From positions 5,066,501 through 5,130,500 of the forward strand of contig NZ_FNSW01000001.1 in assembly GCF_900104695.1 (NCBI RefSeq): a stretch of 64,000 nt of DNA, read 5' to 3'. Positions within the stretch are counted from its first letter, which is position 1. Each line of letters starts with the position of its first letter. This DNA comes from Paenibacillus sp. GP183. GTDB lineage: Bacteria; Bacillota; Bacilli; Paenibacillales; NBRC-103111. The notes beneath the pieces are model-generated. The model was not told the DNA's origin. It saw only the letters and a program-made list of their open reading frames with translations, and searched no databases. The position numbers were made by a program, and so were the translations under genes. This document shows positions 34,990 through 44,006 of the stretch, piece by piece.

Positions 34990-36834
34990 ATGACCCAGAC
35001 ACCAGGAAAGCCCCGCAAATCATATGGGAATCGATTCTGCCCATGGATGAATAGATGGACGAGCAGCATACGCTACAAATGGATGCTGCTTTTATTTCTA
35101 TTTTCTTTAACTCCTTTGCTTGCCATGGGGTTTATTTCATTTTCGATCTCGAAATCGACCATTAACAATAAGGTGACGGAATACTCTGTGCAGTTGCTGA
35201 AGCAAACAGCTGATAACATTGACACACGATTAGGGATTTACAAAGATATGATGATGCAGGTCGTCAATAACAATGAAATTGTCTCCATGCTTCGCACACT
35301 GGATCGAACAGACGCAGCGCAGTACGAATTGGACAGTTTGTCTCTTACTACGAAGCTTTCTACAATAATTGCTATCAATCAAGATTTCCAGTCGATCTCG
35401 TTTTTATCGCAAAAGCATTATATCAAAGGGATCTACCGCTGGAGTGATCGCTCGAACGGTAAAGTGTCCCCGTTCCTCCTAACGTTGGAGGATGGGAGTA
35501 ATTATCGTTGGTTTCCAACCCGATTAGGTACATATGTAGACAGCTTGAATTCGCAAAACGTCCTGGTGTTCTCTTTAGCTAAGCAGATTTACAAGGCTTC
35601 GGATGACAGTCCAGTTGGCATAGTTGCTGTGTTAGATGTTCGTGAGGATGTGCTAAAAGAAATTGGCACAAAAACGACCAAAAGCAATTTGGAGATCCAA
35701 AGCTTTGTCATCGACGGTAGTGGACAAATCATTTCCTATCCCGATAATAACTTACTGGGGAAAAGTGTAAAGCAGGTTTTAGGAGAAAGCGGTTACACAC
35801 AAATTTTTCGCTCCCCCTCGAAGGAGTTTGGTTTTCCACTCGAACATGACGGTCATCGTCTGATCGTGAACTATAAAAAATTGTATACGAATGATTGGAT
35901 CGTGGTGAATGTCATCTCGGAATCGGCTCTCTACAAAGACTCCAATCGGCTTTTGCAAATTATTATGATTATTGCGCTGATTTGTATAGTTTTTTCAATC
36001 TTGACCGCGATGTTGTTGTCAAATTCCATTTCGATGCCCATCTTAAAAATGATTCGACTGATGCGACAAGTGATGTCTGGTGATTTGAGCGTCCGATTCA
36101 AGGCGAAGCGGCGTCATGATGAATTTGATATTCTAGGTGAAAATTTCAACTACATGGTGGCGAGAATCGATGAATTGCTTAAAACGGTGTATGAGGAGCA
36201 GAATCATAAGCGTGTAGCGGAGCTAAAGGCGCTGCAAGCGCAAATTAATCCTCATTTTCTGTATAACACCTTGGATATAATTAAATGGACAGCTCTGTTG
36301 CAGAAGGCCAACAATGCGGCTGAGATGGTCAGTTTGCTGTCGAGATTGCTCCGTATCAGTCTGGGGAAGGGAGAAGAAACTGTTACTGTGGAGGAAGAAA
36401 TGGAGCATGTACAGTGTTACCTGGGTATTCAAAAATTCAGATTTAATTTCAACATTGAAACGTTCGTGCATCTCGATGAGGATGTGCGAATGTTGCGGAC
36501 ACCGAAGCTGATTCTGCAGCCTATTGTAGAGAATGCGATTCTCCATGCTTTCACAGGTCGTGAATCAGGAGGGGAAATTCATATAAGCTGCACTTTGCAT
36601 CCTGAGGGTGGCATCAAGTTTGAAGTTGCGGATAATGGACGAGGGATGGAACCAACCGTCGCCCAGCACCTCAAAGAGCATCAGGAACAATCCGGAGAGA
36701 AAATGGGCGGCATCGGCTTAGCGAATGTGGATGAACGCATTAAGCTGATTTGCGGGAAGCCTTATGGCATAGACATTCAGAGTGAAATCGGTATCGGTAC
36801 TCGCATCGGTATCCGGCTTCCTATTATGAAATAG
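34990..36834 (+). CDS. YesM-type membrane sensor histidine kinase, module B
   Basis: 614 residues. The N-terminus has a 30-residue basic segment then a membrane helix (MLLLFLFSLTPLLAMGFISF), a large extracellular sensor part, a second helix (IIMIIALICIVFSILTAMLL), HAMP (SISMPILKMI), His422 in QINPHFLYNTLD, and an ATPase domain with ENAILHAF, DNGRGME and GIGLANV. It is the partner of the regulator 10 bp downstream. The pair follows the importer genes rather than preceding them as in module A. Confidence 0.92.
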   Translation: MTQTPGKPRKSYGNRFCPWMNRWTSSIRYKWMLLLFLFSLTPLLAMGFISFSISKSTINNKVTEYSVQLLKQTADNIDTRLGIYKDMMMQVVNNNEIVSMLRTLDRTDAAQYELDSLSLTTKLSTIIAINQDFQSISFLSQKHYIKGIYRWSDRSNGKVSPFLLTLEDGSNYRWFPTRLGTYVDSLNSQNVLVFSLAKQIYKASDDSPVGIVAVLDVREDVLKEIGTKTTKSNLEIQSFVIDGSGQIISYPDNNLLGKSVKQVLGESGYTQIFRSPSKEFGFPLEHDGHRLIVNYKKLYTNDWIVVNVISESALYKDSNRLLQIIMIIALICIVFSILTAMLLSNSISMPILKMIRLMRQVMSGDLSVRFKAKRRHDEFDILGENFNYMVARIDELLKTVYEEQNHKRVAELKALQAQINPHFLYNTLDIIKWTALLQKANNAAEMVSLLSRLLRISLGKGEETVTVEEEMEHVQCYLGIQKFRFNFNIETFVHLDEDVRMLRTPKLILQPIVENAILHAFTGRESGGEIHISCTLHPEGGIKFEVADNGRGMEPTVAQHLKEHQEQSGEKMGGIGLANVDERIKLICGKPYGIDIQSEIGIGTRIGIRLPIMK

Positions 36835-36844
36835 GGGGAAAGTT

Positions 36845-38434
36845 ATGTTCCGTGTTTTGATTGTAGAAGATGAATATATCGTCAGGTTCGGAATTCGATC
36901 GATGATCGATTGGGAGAAGGTTGGAATGACGGTGATCGGTGAAGCGGCCAATGGACAGGAGGCACTGGATTTAATTGGTCAGGAACTGCCCGATATCTTA
37001 ATTACAGACATTAAGATGCCCATCTTGGATGGCATTGCATTAATAACTCAAGTTCGTAAAATAAGCCCTCAGATGAAAATTTTGATCCTCAGCAATTTGG
37101 AGGACTTTCAATATGCCAAGGAAGCGATCCGCCATGGTGTTTCAGAATATTTAATTAAGTCCGATATGATGCCGCGAGATTTTGAACAAGCTTTGCTGAA
37201 GGTGAAGGAAGCTATTGAAGAATCTTCTCATAGTAAGGAGGAGAAACGGGATACCAGGATTGAGCCGATGTGGAAAGAAAAGTTTTTTCTGGATCTTGCA
37301 CAGGGAACACAGACACAGACGGATTCCCAACATATTAAAAGTACGATCGAAAGCATGGGACTGCTGGATGTCCATTTACCGCTATACGCGATGCATATCA
37401 GCAATAATGCTTTGGAGCAGGGAGTCTCGGAAGGGCAAACCTATATTCGTAAAGCGTTAGAAAGTTTGCTATCTACGGGGCTCCTTAGCTATGAAGTATT
37501 TCCGGATAAGCAGGGGGAAATGAATGTACTGTTATTTCCAGATATGCCGGCAGTTCAAGGGCAGAAAATGGTGCGGGAGATTGCGCAATCGCTCATAATT
37601 CATCTCATAGATACTTATTCAATGCGATGTACCATTGGAATCAGCAGTGGCATCCATGCTTGGTCTGAATTGCATCTTGCGTACCAACAAGCCGTGATCG
37701 CTGCCAAATACAAGATGTTCGTAGGCAGCGGTAAGGTTATTGTCTATGGCGTGGATTATGAGCCTATGGTCAGCGATCAAATTGAGAATATGAAAGTGAG
37801 TACGAGCCACATTCACTCGATGGTTTACGCTTTTCAATCCAAGGAACTGCAGACGTATTTAGAAACATTATTCGAGCAACTGGCTTCTGGTAAAGACTAT
37901 GACATGGTGCAGATCATTTCATTAGAACTTTTAATTATGTTGACAACACTTTGGTCAGATGTGTCTTGTGATCAGCAAAGTGTTCTTCATTTAAAGAAGC
38001 AATACTTTGATCAATTATCCAAATTGGAAACGATTGACCAAAGCAAAGCTTGGTTTATGAGGGCCTTTGACGAATTAGTGAAGCATATGATTCAGGTTTA
38101 TAACAGCGATCGCAATAGTATCATTAAAGCGACGCAATATGTTCAGCAGCACTATCATTTAGAAATATCGTTGCAATCGATCAGCAGCTTTGTGCATTTG
38201 AGCAAAAATTATTTTGCCAACTTGTTCAAAAAGGAAATGGGAGAAAGCTTCCTAGAGCATTTAACCCGTATTCGAATTGAGAAGGCTAAGACATTGCTAA
38301 CGGGCGAGCTGAAGACGGCTGATATCGGTAATTTGGTTGGTATCCCGGATCCAAAATATTTCTCCAAAGTATTTAAAAAAATAACAGGCATCTCGCCTTC
38401 TGAATACCGGAGTCGGGTAAGAGGAGAAGTTTAG
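36845..38434 (+). CDS. YesN-type response regulator with AraC domain, module B
   Basis: 529 residues. Receiver domain with acidic pocket Glu8-Asp9, phosphoacceptor Asp55 in ITDIKMPILDG, and the conserved Lys in LIKSD. The C-terminal AraC domain has two helix-turn-helices (LQSISSFVHLSKNYFANLFK and TADIGNLVGIPDPKYFSKVF). GGGGAAAG precedes the ATG. It probably controls the transport genes upstream and the binding protein downstream. Confidence 0.93.
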   Translation: MFRVLIVEDEYIVRFGIRSMIDWEKVGMTVIGEAANGQEALDLIGQELPDILITDIKMPILDGIALITQVRKISPQMKILILSNLEDFQYAKEAIRHGVSEYLIKSDMMPRDFEQALLKVKEAIEESSHSKEEKRDTRIEPMWKEKFFLDLAQGTQTQTDSQHIKSTIESMGLLDVHLPLYAMHISNNALEQGVSEGQTYIRKALESLLSTGLLSYEVFPDKQGEMNVLLFPDMPAVQGQKMVREIAQSLIIHLIDTYSMRCTIGISSGIHAWSELHLAYQQAVIAAKYKMFVGSGKVIVYGVDYEPMVSDQIENMKVSTSHIHSMVYAFQSKELQTYLETLFEQLASGKDYDMVQIISLELLIMLTTLWSDVSCDQQSVLHLKKQYFDQLSKLETIDQSKAWFMRAFDELVKHMIQVYNSDRNSIIKATQYVQQHYHLEISLQSISSFVHLSKNYFANLFKKEMGESFLEHLTRIRIEKAKTLLTGELKTADIGNLVGIPDPKYFSKVFKKITGISPSEYRSRVRGEV

Positions 38435-38460
38435 CAGATACTTAATTTTAACAAGCAATA

Positions 38461-38474
38461 TGCAAACGTTTACC
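38461..38474 (+). promoter_or_regulatory. cre-like site TGCAAACGTTTACC
   Basis: 12 of 14 consensus positions by eye, between the regulator's stop codon and the second binding-protein gene, 33 bp before its start. It may allow separate catabolite control of this gene. Confidence 0.35.
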
Positions 38475-38506
38475 ATTTAAATTGTAGATTTGTCAGAGAT
38501 GGGGTC

Positions 38507-39802
38507 ATGGTTTTGAAGTTCAGGAAATGTGTAGGTTTGTTATTGCCAGTTCTCTTCATACTGGCGCTAGCTCAATCAGGGTGTTCGAAAAACCTAGAGG
38601 GTGACGGCAGTAAAACAGCAACACCGGTAAATGAAGTTCTTACTGAGATCTCGTTTTGGAATCCTTTCGGCGGAGGCGAAGGGGATTTCGTCGAGCAGAT
38701 CGTTCAAAGCTTTAATGCATCCCAGAAGGGTATTTTCGTCAAACAGCTACGATTGGAATCCAATGAGTACTATGTGAAGCTGAGTACGGCACTTTCTTCC
38801 GGTAAAGGACCGGATGTTGCTGTCGCGCATGGGGATCGGATCTCTCCGTTTGTGAAGGCGAAGCAGATTATGCCGCTTGATGTATTGGCAGTTGATGCAG
38901 GGTTTGATTTCAAAGAAATTGATGATTCCAGTGTACAGAACGCGACCTTTAGCGGCAAGCCGTATGCGGTTCCACTCGACACCCATTTTCACGTACTCTA
39001 TTACAACAAGGATATTCTGCAAAAAGCCGGTCTGCTGAATGTGGATGACACACCGAAGCTAGGCGAAGCGACTCCGAATGGATTTATCCAGTTGCTGAAG
39101 CAAATTCAGGCTAAGGTACCGGATGTACAGCCTTTCGCTGTAAATACGCCCTACTTTCAAGAACCGTTTCTGAACCTTTATTATGAAGCGGGCGGTGAAC
39201 TGCTGAGTAGTGATAAGACGAAAGCTGCGATTCATAACGATAAGGCGCTTAGCGTGCTAAAGTTCTATCAGCAAATCTATGCGAGCCATTTAGCCGATTT
39301 AAACGACAAGACGCCTTGGGACTCCTTTCATAACGGTAAAGCTGCATTATGGTTCGGAGGAGTTTGGGAGGCAGGCCATCATCTCAGCGAGAAAACCTTG
39401 CCTGTTGGAATCATGCCTCTTCCACCGATATTCGGCAGCTCAGTACACTGGGGCAGCTCACATATGTTGGTTGTTCCAACCTATGTGGCTCAGGAGAAGC
39501 AAAGAGCCGCAATGACTTTCATGAAATATTTCTCGGAAGTTGGCGGAGTGACGTGGGGCCAAGCAGGGCATGTGCCAGCTAATCGAGCGGTCGTGCAGAG
39601 CGCAGCATACCAGCAGCAGCCTTACCACAAGCTTTTCATCGAAGCGCAGCGTCAGGTTAAGTTCGCTCCGCAGACTAACAAATACTCCGCGATTTTCACG
39701 ACCCTTTCTGAAGATCTCCAAAGCATCGTTTTAGGTGGACTTGACCCTGAAGCTGGACTGGCTGCGCTTGAGAAGAAGCTCAATGATATTCTAGCGAACT
39801 AA
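38507..39802 (+). CDS. Second substrate-binding lipoprotein, module B paralogue
   Basis: 431 residues. Lipobox LAQSGC puts the lipidated cysteine at residue 26. The mature protein mirrors the one at 31795 throughout, with the same GGGEGDFV opening, KGPDVAVAH, PYFQEPFLNLYYEAGGELL and WGSSH. It has no permease genes of its own, so it probably feeds the module B permeases with a different ligand or serves as a sensor ligand protein. The start has a GATGGGG site six bases away; a TTG two codons on is possible. A duplicate of an importer gene, later diverged, is the simplest origin. Confidence 0.9.
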   Translation: MVLKFRKCVGLLLPVLFILALAQSGCSKNLEGDGSKTATPVNEVLTEISFWNPFGGGEGDFVEQIVQSFNASQKGIFVKQLRLESNEYYVKLSTALSSGKGPDVAVAHGDRISPFVKAKQIMPLDVLAVDAGFDFKEIDDSSVQNATFSGKPYAVPLDTHFHVLYYNKDILQKAGLLNVDDTPKLGEATPNGFIQLLKQIQAKVPDVQPFAVNTPYFQEPFLNLYYEAGGELLSSDKTKAAIHNDKALSVLKFYQQIYASHLADLNDKTPWDSFHNGKAALWFGGVWEAGHHLSEKTLPVGIMPLPPIFGSSVHWGSSHMLVVPTYVAQEKQRAAMTFMKYFSEVGGVTWGQAGHVPANRAVVQSAAYQQQPYHKLFIEAQRQVKFAPQTNKYSAIFTTLSEDLQSIVLGGLDPEAGLAALEKKLNDILAN

Positions 39803-39881
39803 ATATCTCCTAGTAAATATCATTAAGTAAGCTATGATACAAGTGGTGGTTTCAATATTTGAATGGAAAGTAGGTTGTACA

Positions 39882-40895
39882 ATGTCAGGAGCATACGCAA
39901 TACAAGGACAGTTTCATGGTGAAGATGCAATCTGGCTTTCTGCGGGAGCTTATGAGGCCGCTGTATTGCCGCAAATAGGGGGGAACTTAATTGCATTTCG
40001 CGACAAAGTGAGGGGATTTAGATTTTTGCATGAACCTGACAAGGATGAAATGGAAGCATTTATGGCAAGACCAATGATTCACGGCATTCCAGTTCTATTT
40101 CCTCCAAATCGGTACGAGGATGGACGGTTTCCATGGAACGGCCAAACCTACACATTTCCTGTCAATGAGGAAAGTACGGGCAATCATCTTCACGGATTTC
40201 TGTATAACATCCCTTGGGAAGTGGAGGAGTACGGGAATAAAGGAGCCGAAGCTTCCTATGTCCGCCTGAAGACAAGCATCGATAACTCAAGTAAGATGTA
40301 TCGTTATTTCCCACATACCTTTACTTTTTGGCTTGAATATACGATAAGCGAGAAAGGGCTGCAACAGCAGGTTCTTATCCGAAATGAAGGTGACGAGCCG
40401 ATGCCATGCCTGTTGGCTTTCCATACTTCGCTTAACGCGCCATTTTGTAAGACTAGCCGACCCGAGGATTACCGGTTCCATATGACTCTGGGGCAGCGAT
40501 GGGAGTTAAATGCTAGAATGCTCCCAACAGGAAAGCACCAGATCCTAACGGAGCAGGAGGAGGCGATGAAGGGTGCGGGAGTATATCCGTTCTTTGAGGC
40601 CATGGACAATCATTATACGGCACAATCCCAGAATGGCAGAAATCGCGCTGTTCTCACAGATCTTCGCCAGCATGTATCCTTGGTGTACGACGTAGGCTCC
40701 TCCTACAAGCAGTGGATGATTTGGAACAACAATGCGAATCCGGGATTTTTCTGTCCAGAGCCTCAGGTCAACCTGGTTAATGCCTCGAATATCGAGATGC
40801 CTCCTGAGGACATCGGTTTATTCGCTCTGGCTCCCGGGGAACTGTGGGAAGAAACAAGTCTTTTGTACACAATTCCTTCTATGCTGCATAGTTAA
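39882..40895 (+). CDS. Aldose 1-epimerase family protein
   Basis: 337 residues from the ATG at 39882 (weak AAAGTAGG site); an earlier ATG at 39834 has none. It is of the galactose mutarotase fold: HGIPVLFPPNRYEDGRF, the NHLHGF motif with the catalytic-type His, and a C-terminal FFCPEPQVNL with the expected Glu. It interconverts sugar anomers in the cytoplasm, probably those released by the adjacent importers and glycosidases. It ends module B and is followed by a terminator. Confidence 0.88.
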   Translation: MSGAYAIQGQFHGEDAIWLSAGAYEAAVLPQIGGNLIAFRDKVRGFRFLHEPDKDEMEAFMARPMIHGIPVLFPPNRYEDGRFPWNGQTYTFPVNEESTGNHLHGFLYNIPWEVEEYGNKGAEASYVRLKTSIDNSSKMYRYFPHTFTFWLEYTISEKGLQQQVLIRNEGDEPMPCLLAFHTSLNAPFCKTSRPEDYRFHMTLGQRWELNARMLPTGKHQILTEQEEAMKGAGVYPFFEAMDNHYTAQSQNGRNRAVLTDLRQHVSLVYDVGSSYKQWMIWNNNANPGFFCPEPQVNLVNASNIEMPPEDIGLFALAPGELWEETSLLYTIPSMLHS

Positions 40896-40911
40896 ACAAA
40901 CAACTCAATCC

Positions 40912-40938
40912 CCCCTCTTCAATGAGAGAGGGGATTTT
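40912..40938 (+). terminator. Terminator of module B
   Basis: CCCCTCT pairs with AGAGGGG across an 8-nt loop, followed by ATTTTT. Confidence 0.85.
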
Positions 40939-40940
40939 TC

Positions 40941-40960
40941 GGCTCTGGTGCAAATAAATT
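40941..40960 (+). mobile_element. Lone IS6-type terminal repeat
   Basis: GGCTCTGGTGCAAATAAATT shares TCTGGTGCAA with the terminal repeat of the intact IS6 element at 54696. There is no transposase nearby; a sigK fragment begins 55 bp further on. It marks the edge of an old IS-mediated rearrangement. Confidence 0.5.
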
Positions 40961-41014
40961 TGGACCCACAATATATAGTATTTTTTGAATTTGACACCGC
41001 ATATGGTATGCAAA

Positions 41015-41089
41015 AAGGAGCTGGGGATTTCTCGATCGTTTGTTTCCCGGATTGAGAAGAGGGCGCTTATGAAGCTTTATCATGAGTTC
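41015..41089 (+). pseudogene. sigK 3' fragment (third sigK copy)
   Basis: Encodes [20 protein letters not shown] and then LYHEF, the end of SigK region 4, with one residue different from the intact gene (Phe for Tyr). The reading continues VILH and stops. There is no start, no ribosome-binding site and no preceding sigK sequence. It lies between an IS6-type terminal repeat and module C. Confidence 0.85.
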
Positions 41090-41307
41090 GTGATTCTGCA
41101 CTAAGATGCAGAAACATTAGGGATAAAGAAATGAAAGGGAGAAGGGTCAGGCGGATTTTTTCTAGTCTTATAAAGAGGTAAAACTCAGGTTGTGTGGGAA
41201 GCAGCGGGATTAGGATTGTGACTTCAATGCAACCCGGTGCTCCGGAAGTAAAATGAAGGTCAAAAACTTCATCTTAGAAAAGGGAGATTCGTTCCTGTTC
41301 TTTTTTA

Positions 41308-41562
41308 ATGACGAAGAAAACATTGACAAAAGGGTATTCTACAGAATTTATTAAGGGGATAGTTGATAGATTATTTGAAGAAGGTTTTATTCATGAACAA
41401 GCAAAACAAAGTGATATAGCAAAGTTTGAAAGAGAAAAGTTAAATTATTCAAAAATCATATATCAGCATTTTACAAGAGATGAAAATGTCATGGACTATA
41501 TTGATGAAATAAACAATGCTATTTCCATTGGTGTTGGCAGGGTAATATTTCGTATACAGTAA
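41308..41562 (+). CDS. Small hypothetical protein, AT-rich
   Basis: 84 residues (MTKKTLTKGYSTEFIKGIVD...), hydrophilic, with no membrane helix. I see no good ribosome-binding site in TTCCTGTTCTTTTTTA before the ATG, and no family is recognised. It lies at the start of the AT-rich module C and may be part of the transferred segment or a chance frame. Confidence 0.35.
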   Translation: MTKKTLTKGYSTEFIKGIVDRLFEEGFIHEQAKQSDIAKFEREKLNYSKIIYQHFTRDENVMDYIDEINNAISIGVGRVIFRIQ

Positions 41563-41749
41563 GACTTTTTTTGTCTCTGCGGGATTAATGAAGGATCAAT
41601 ATCTATCAGTTATAATTAATGCTATATTAATTTTTTACACCTCCTTTTATATTTTGGAGTTTTATAGACTGCTTTATTACTTTATTATTTAATTATTGAG
41701 ACGCGTCAATACATAATAAATCTTTTTTGATATGAAAGGATGAAAACTT

Positions 41750-43021
41750 TTGAAAAGAGGAATTGTTTTTCTCGTGGCTTGTTTATTACTTGTGAGCGTT
41801 TTAGCAGGTTGTGGTTCAAATAACACTACTAAAGAAACTTCACAGGTAGCTAGTGCTGCACCTGCAGAAACCAAGAACACGACGGTTGATACAGCAAATA
41901 CTAAAAAAGTTAAATTAACATTATGGCACTATTATGAAAAAGACATCCAAGATTACATTAAAAAATTTAACGAGTCACAGAATGAAGTTGAAGTCACACC
42001 AAAATTTGTTCCATTTAATGATTTTAAGAAACAGTTGACCATAGGTTTGTCTGCAGGAAATCTTCCGGATTTGGTTTTGATGGATAACCCGGATGTAGCG
42101 GCTTTTGCGGCCATGGGCCTTTTTGAGGATATTACCGATAAAGTTTCAACATGGGCTGAAAAAGACCAGTTCTTTGAAGGTCCAATGAAATCCGGTGTAT
42201 ACCAGGGTAAAAACTATGCATTACCTTTCGTAAGCAACTGCCTAGCAATGTTTTATAATACTGAGCTCTTAGATAAAGCAGGTGTTAAGCCGCCACAAAC
42301 TTGGGATGAATTAAAGGCTACTGCAAAGCAGCTTACAAAAGGTGGAGTATATGGTTTTGCTACTTCCCTTGCAAAAGGCGAAGAAGGTACATTTAATTTC
42401 TATCCCTGGTTGATAGCTGCAGGTGGAGATCCAAACAAACTGGATAGTGCAGAAGTAGCAAATGCAGTTAATTTTCTTTCCGGCTTGATGAAGGATGGAT
42501 CGATGAGCAGGGAAGTCATTAATGTGGGTATGTCCGATATTGAAAAGCAATTCGCGGCAGGTAAGGTTGCCATGATGATTAATGGGCCTTGGCAGACTCC
42601 GTCTATCCAAAAGGATAATCCAAACCTTAAGTTTGGTATAGCTTTAATCCCTAAAGGGCAAAAAGGCGGATCTGTTCTCGGTGGAGAAAATATTGGCATA
42701 GTAAAAGGTAAGAATAAGGAAGCTGCTTGGAAGTTCCTTTCATGGGCAGGCAGTGCAGATGCAATAAGGGCGTATACTAAGGCTTCCGGTGCTTTCCCTC
42801 CAAGAAAAGACGTTGCAGCTGACAAGAATTATACGGATGACCCTGCACTCAAGGTTTGGATGGAACAGATGCAGTATGCTATGCCTAGAGGACCTCATCC
42901 AAAATGGCCTGAGTTGTCTACAGCTTTATCAACTTCAGTGCAGGCAGTAGTTACAGGTACGAAATCAACTGAGGATGCACTGAAAGAAGCACAGGCGACA
43001 GTGGATAAGTTGATGAAATAA
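41750..43021 (+). CDS. Sugar ABC transporter substrate-binding lipoprotein, module C
   Basis: 423 residues starting at TTG 41750, after AAAGGAT. Lipobox VLAGC puts the lipidated cysteine at residue 21, then a Ser/Thr-rich linker. The mature part (LTLWHYYEKDIQDYIKKFNE) is a MalE-like solute-binding protein and differs clearly from the two glycine-rich ones of module B. Base use is much more AT-rich than modules A and B. A hairpin follows before the permeases. Confidence 0.92.
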   Translation: MKRGIVFLVACLLLVSVLAGCGSNNTTKETSQVASAAPAETKNTTVDTANTKKVKLTLWHYYEKDIQDYIKKFNESQNEVEVTPKFVPFNDFKKQLTIGLSAGNLPDLVLMDNPDVAAFAAMGLFEDITDKVSTWAEKDQFFEGPMKSGVYQGKNYALPFVSNCLAMFYNTELLDKAGVKPPQTWDELKATAKQLTKGGVYGFATSLAKGEEGTFNFYPWLIAAGGDPNKLDSAEVANAVNFLSGLMKDGSMSREVINVGMSDIEKQFAAGKVAMMINGPWQTPSIQKDNPNLKFGIALIPKGQKGGSVLGGENIGIVKGKNKEAAWKFLSWAGSADAIRAYTKASGAFPPRKDVAADKNYTDDPALKVWMEQMQYAMPRGPHPKWPELSTALSTSVQAVVTGTKSTEDALKEAQATVDKLMK

Positions 43022-43046
43022 TTCGAAAGAAAAATTGAGCTGTATT

Positions 43047-43079
43047 ATGGGAGTATATGGTATGAACATATACTCCCAT
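43047..43079 (+). terminator. Intercistronic hairpin between binding protein and permease, module C
   Basis: A perfect 13-bp stem ATGGGAGTATATG with loop GTATGAA, then TTTATTAATAAAA. Its position is the same as in module A. Confidence 0.7.
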
Positions 43080-43104
43080 TTATTAATAAAAGGTGGTTTT
43101 TGTT

Positions 43105-44004
43105 ATGAGGCTGATAAGTAAATTATTTCGAGGAGATAATATTGGTTTTATCTTTGTGTTACCTGCTACTATTTTTATGCTGGTATTTACCGGATACCCG
43201 ATAATCAATAACATAGTCATGAGCTTTCAAGATGTCAATGTAATGACCGCAAACTTACCTCATAAAGAATTTGTAGGAATGGCCAATTACATTAACCTTA
43301 CAAAAGAGTCAATTTTGAGAGTGTCACTTTTTAATACGCTATATTACACAGTAGCCAGTATATTTATTCAGTTTGTTTTAGGTTTTTTACTTGCTTTATT
43401 TTTTTATAAGAATTTTGGACTTTCAAAAAATATCAGGGGTTTGATTCTCATACCATGGATGATTCCCGCCACTATCACTGCCCTTGTATTTAAGTATATG
43501 TTCAGTGCTACAGGCGGAATTATAGATCAAATTCTAATGAACCTACATATCACCAGCAAGCCTGTAGAATGGCTGATTCACCCAACAAGTGCAATGTGGT
43601 CGTTGATTATTACAAACTCCTGGATCGGTATTCCCTTTACAATGATCATGCTTTTAACCGGTTTAACTACTATTCCTCATGAAATCTATGAAAGTACGGA
43701 TATTGATGGAGCAAATTGGTGGAATAAACTGATACATATTACTCTTCCAATGTTAAAGCCGGCAATCGAAGCTGTCCTGATTTTGGGATTCATTGCAACC
43801 TTTAAGGTGTTCGATTTAGTTTATGTTATGACAAAAGGAGGGCCTGTTGATTCAACAGAAACTCTCTCAACTCTTTCCTACAGATTATCTTTTACAGAGT
43901 TTAATTTTAGCAAAGGCGCCGCTGTTGCTAATATTCTTTTTGTGATCTTATTTTTAGTCAGTTTGGGTTATCTGAAGCTGATCAAGGAAGATGAGGTGAT
44001 GTAA
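43105..44004 (+). CDS. Sugar ABC transporter permease (LacF type), module C
   Basis: 299 residues from the ATG at 43105, nine bases after AAAGGTGG; the GTG at 43093 lies inside that site. Six helices and EAA loop ESTDIDGANWWNKLIHITLP. Two bases separate its stop codon from the next permease's start, so the two are translationally linked. Confidence 0.92.
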   Translation: MRLISKLFRGDNIGFIFVLPATIFMLVFTGYPIINNIVMSFQDVNVMTANLPHKEFVGMANYINLTKESILRVSLFNTLYYTVASIFIQFVLGFLLALFFYKNFGLSKNIRGLILIPWMIPATITALVFKYMFSATGGIIDQILMNLHITSKPVEWLIHPTSAMWSLIITNSWIGIPFTMIMLLTGLTTIPHEIYESTDIDGANWWNKLIHITLPMLKPAIEAVLILGFIATFKVFDLVYVMTKGGPVDSTETLSTLSYRLSFTEFNFSKGAAVANILFVILFLVSLGYLKLIKEDEVM

Positions 44005-44006
44005 AA

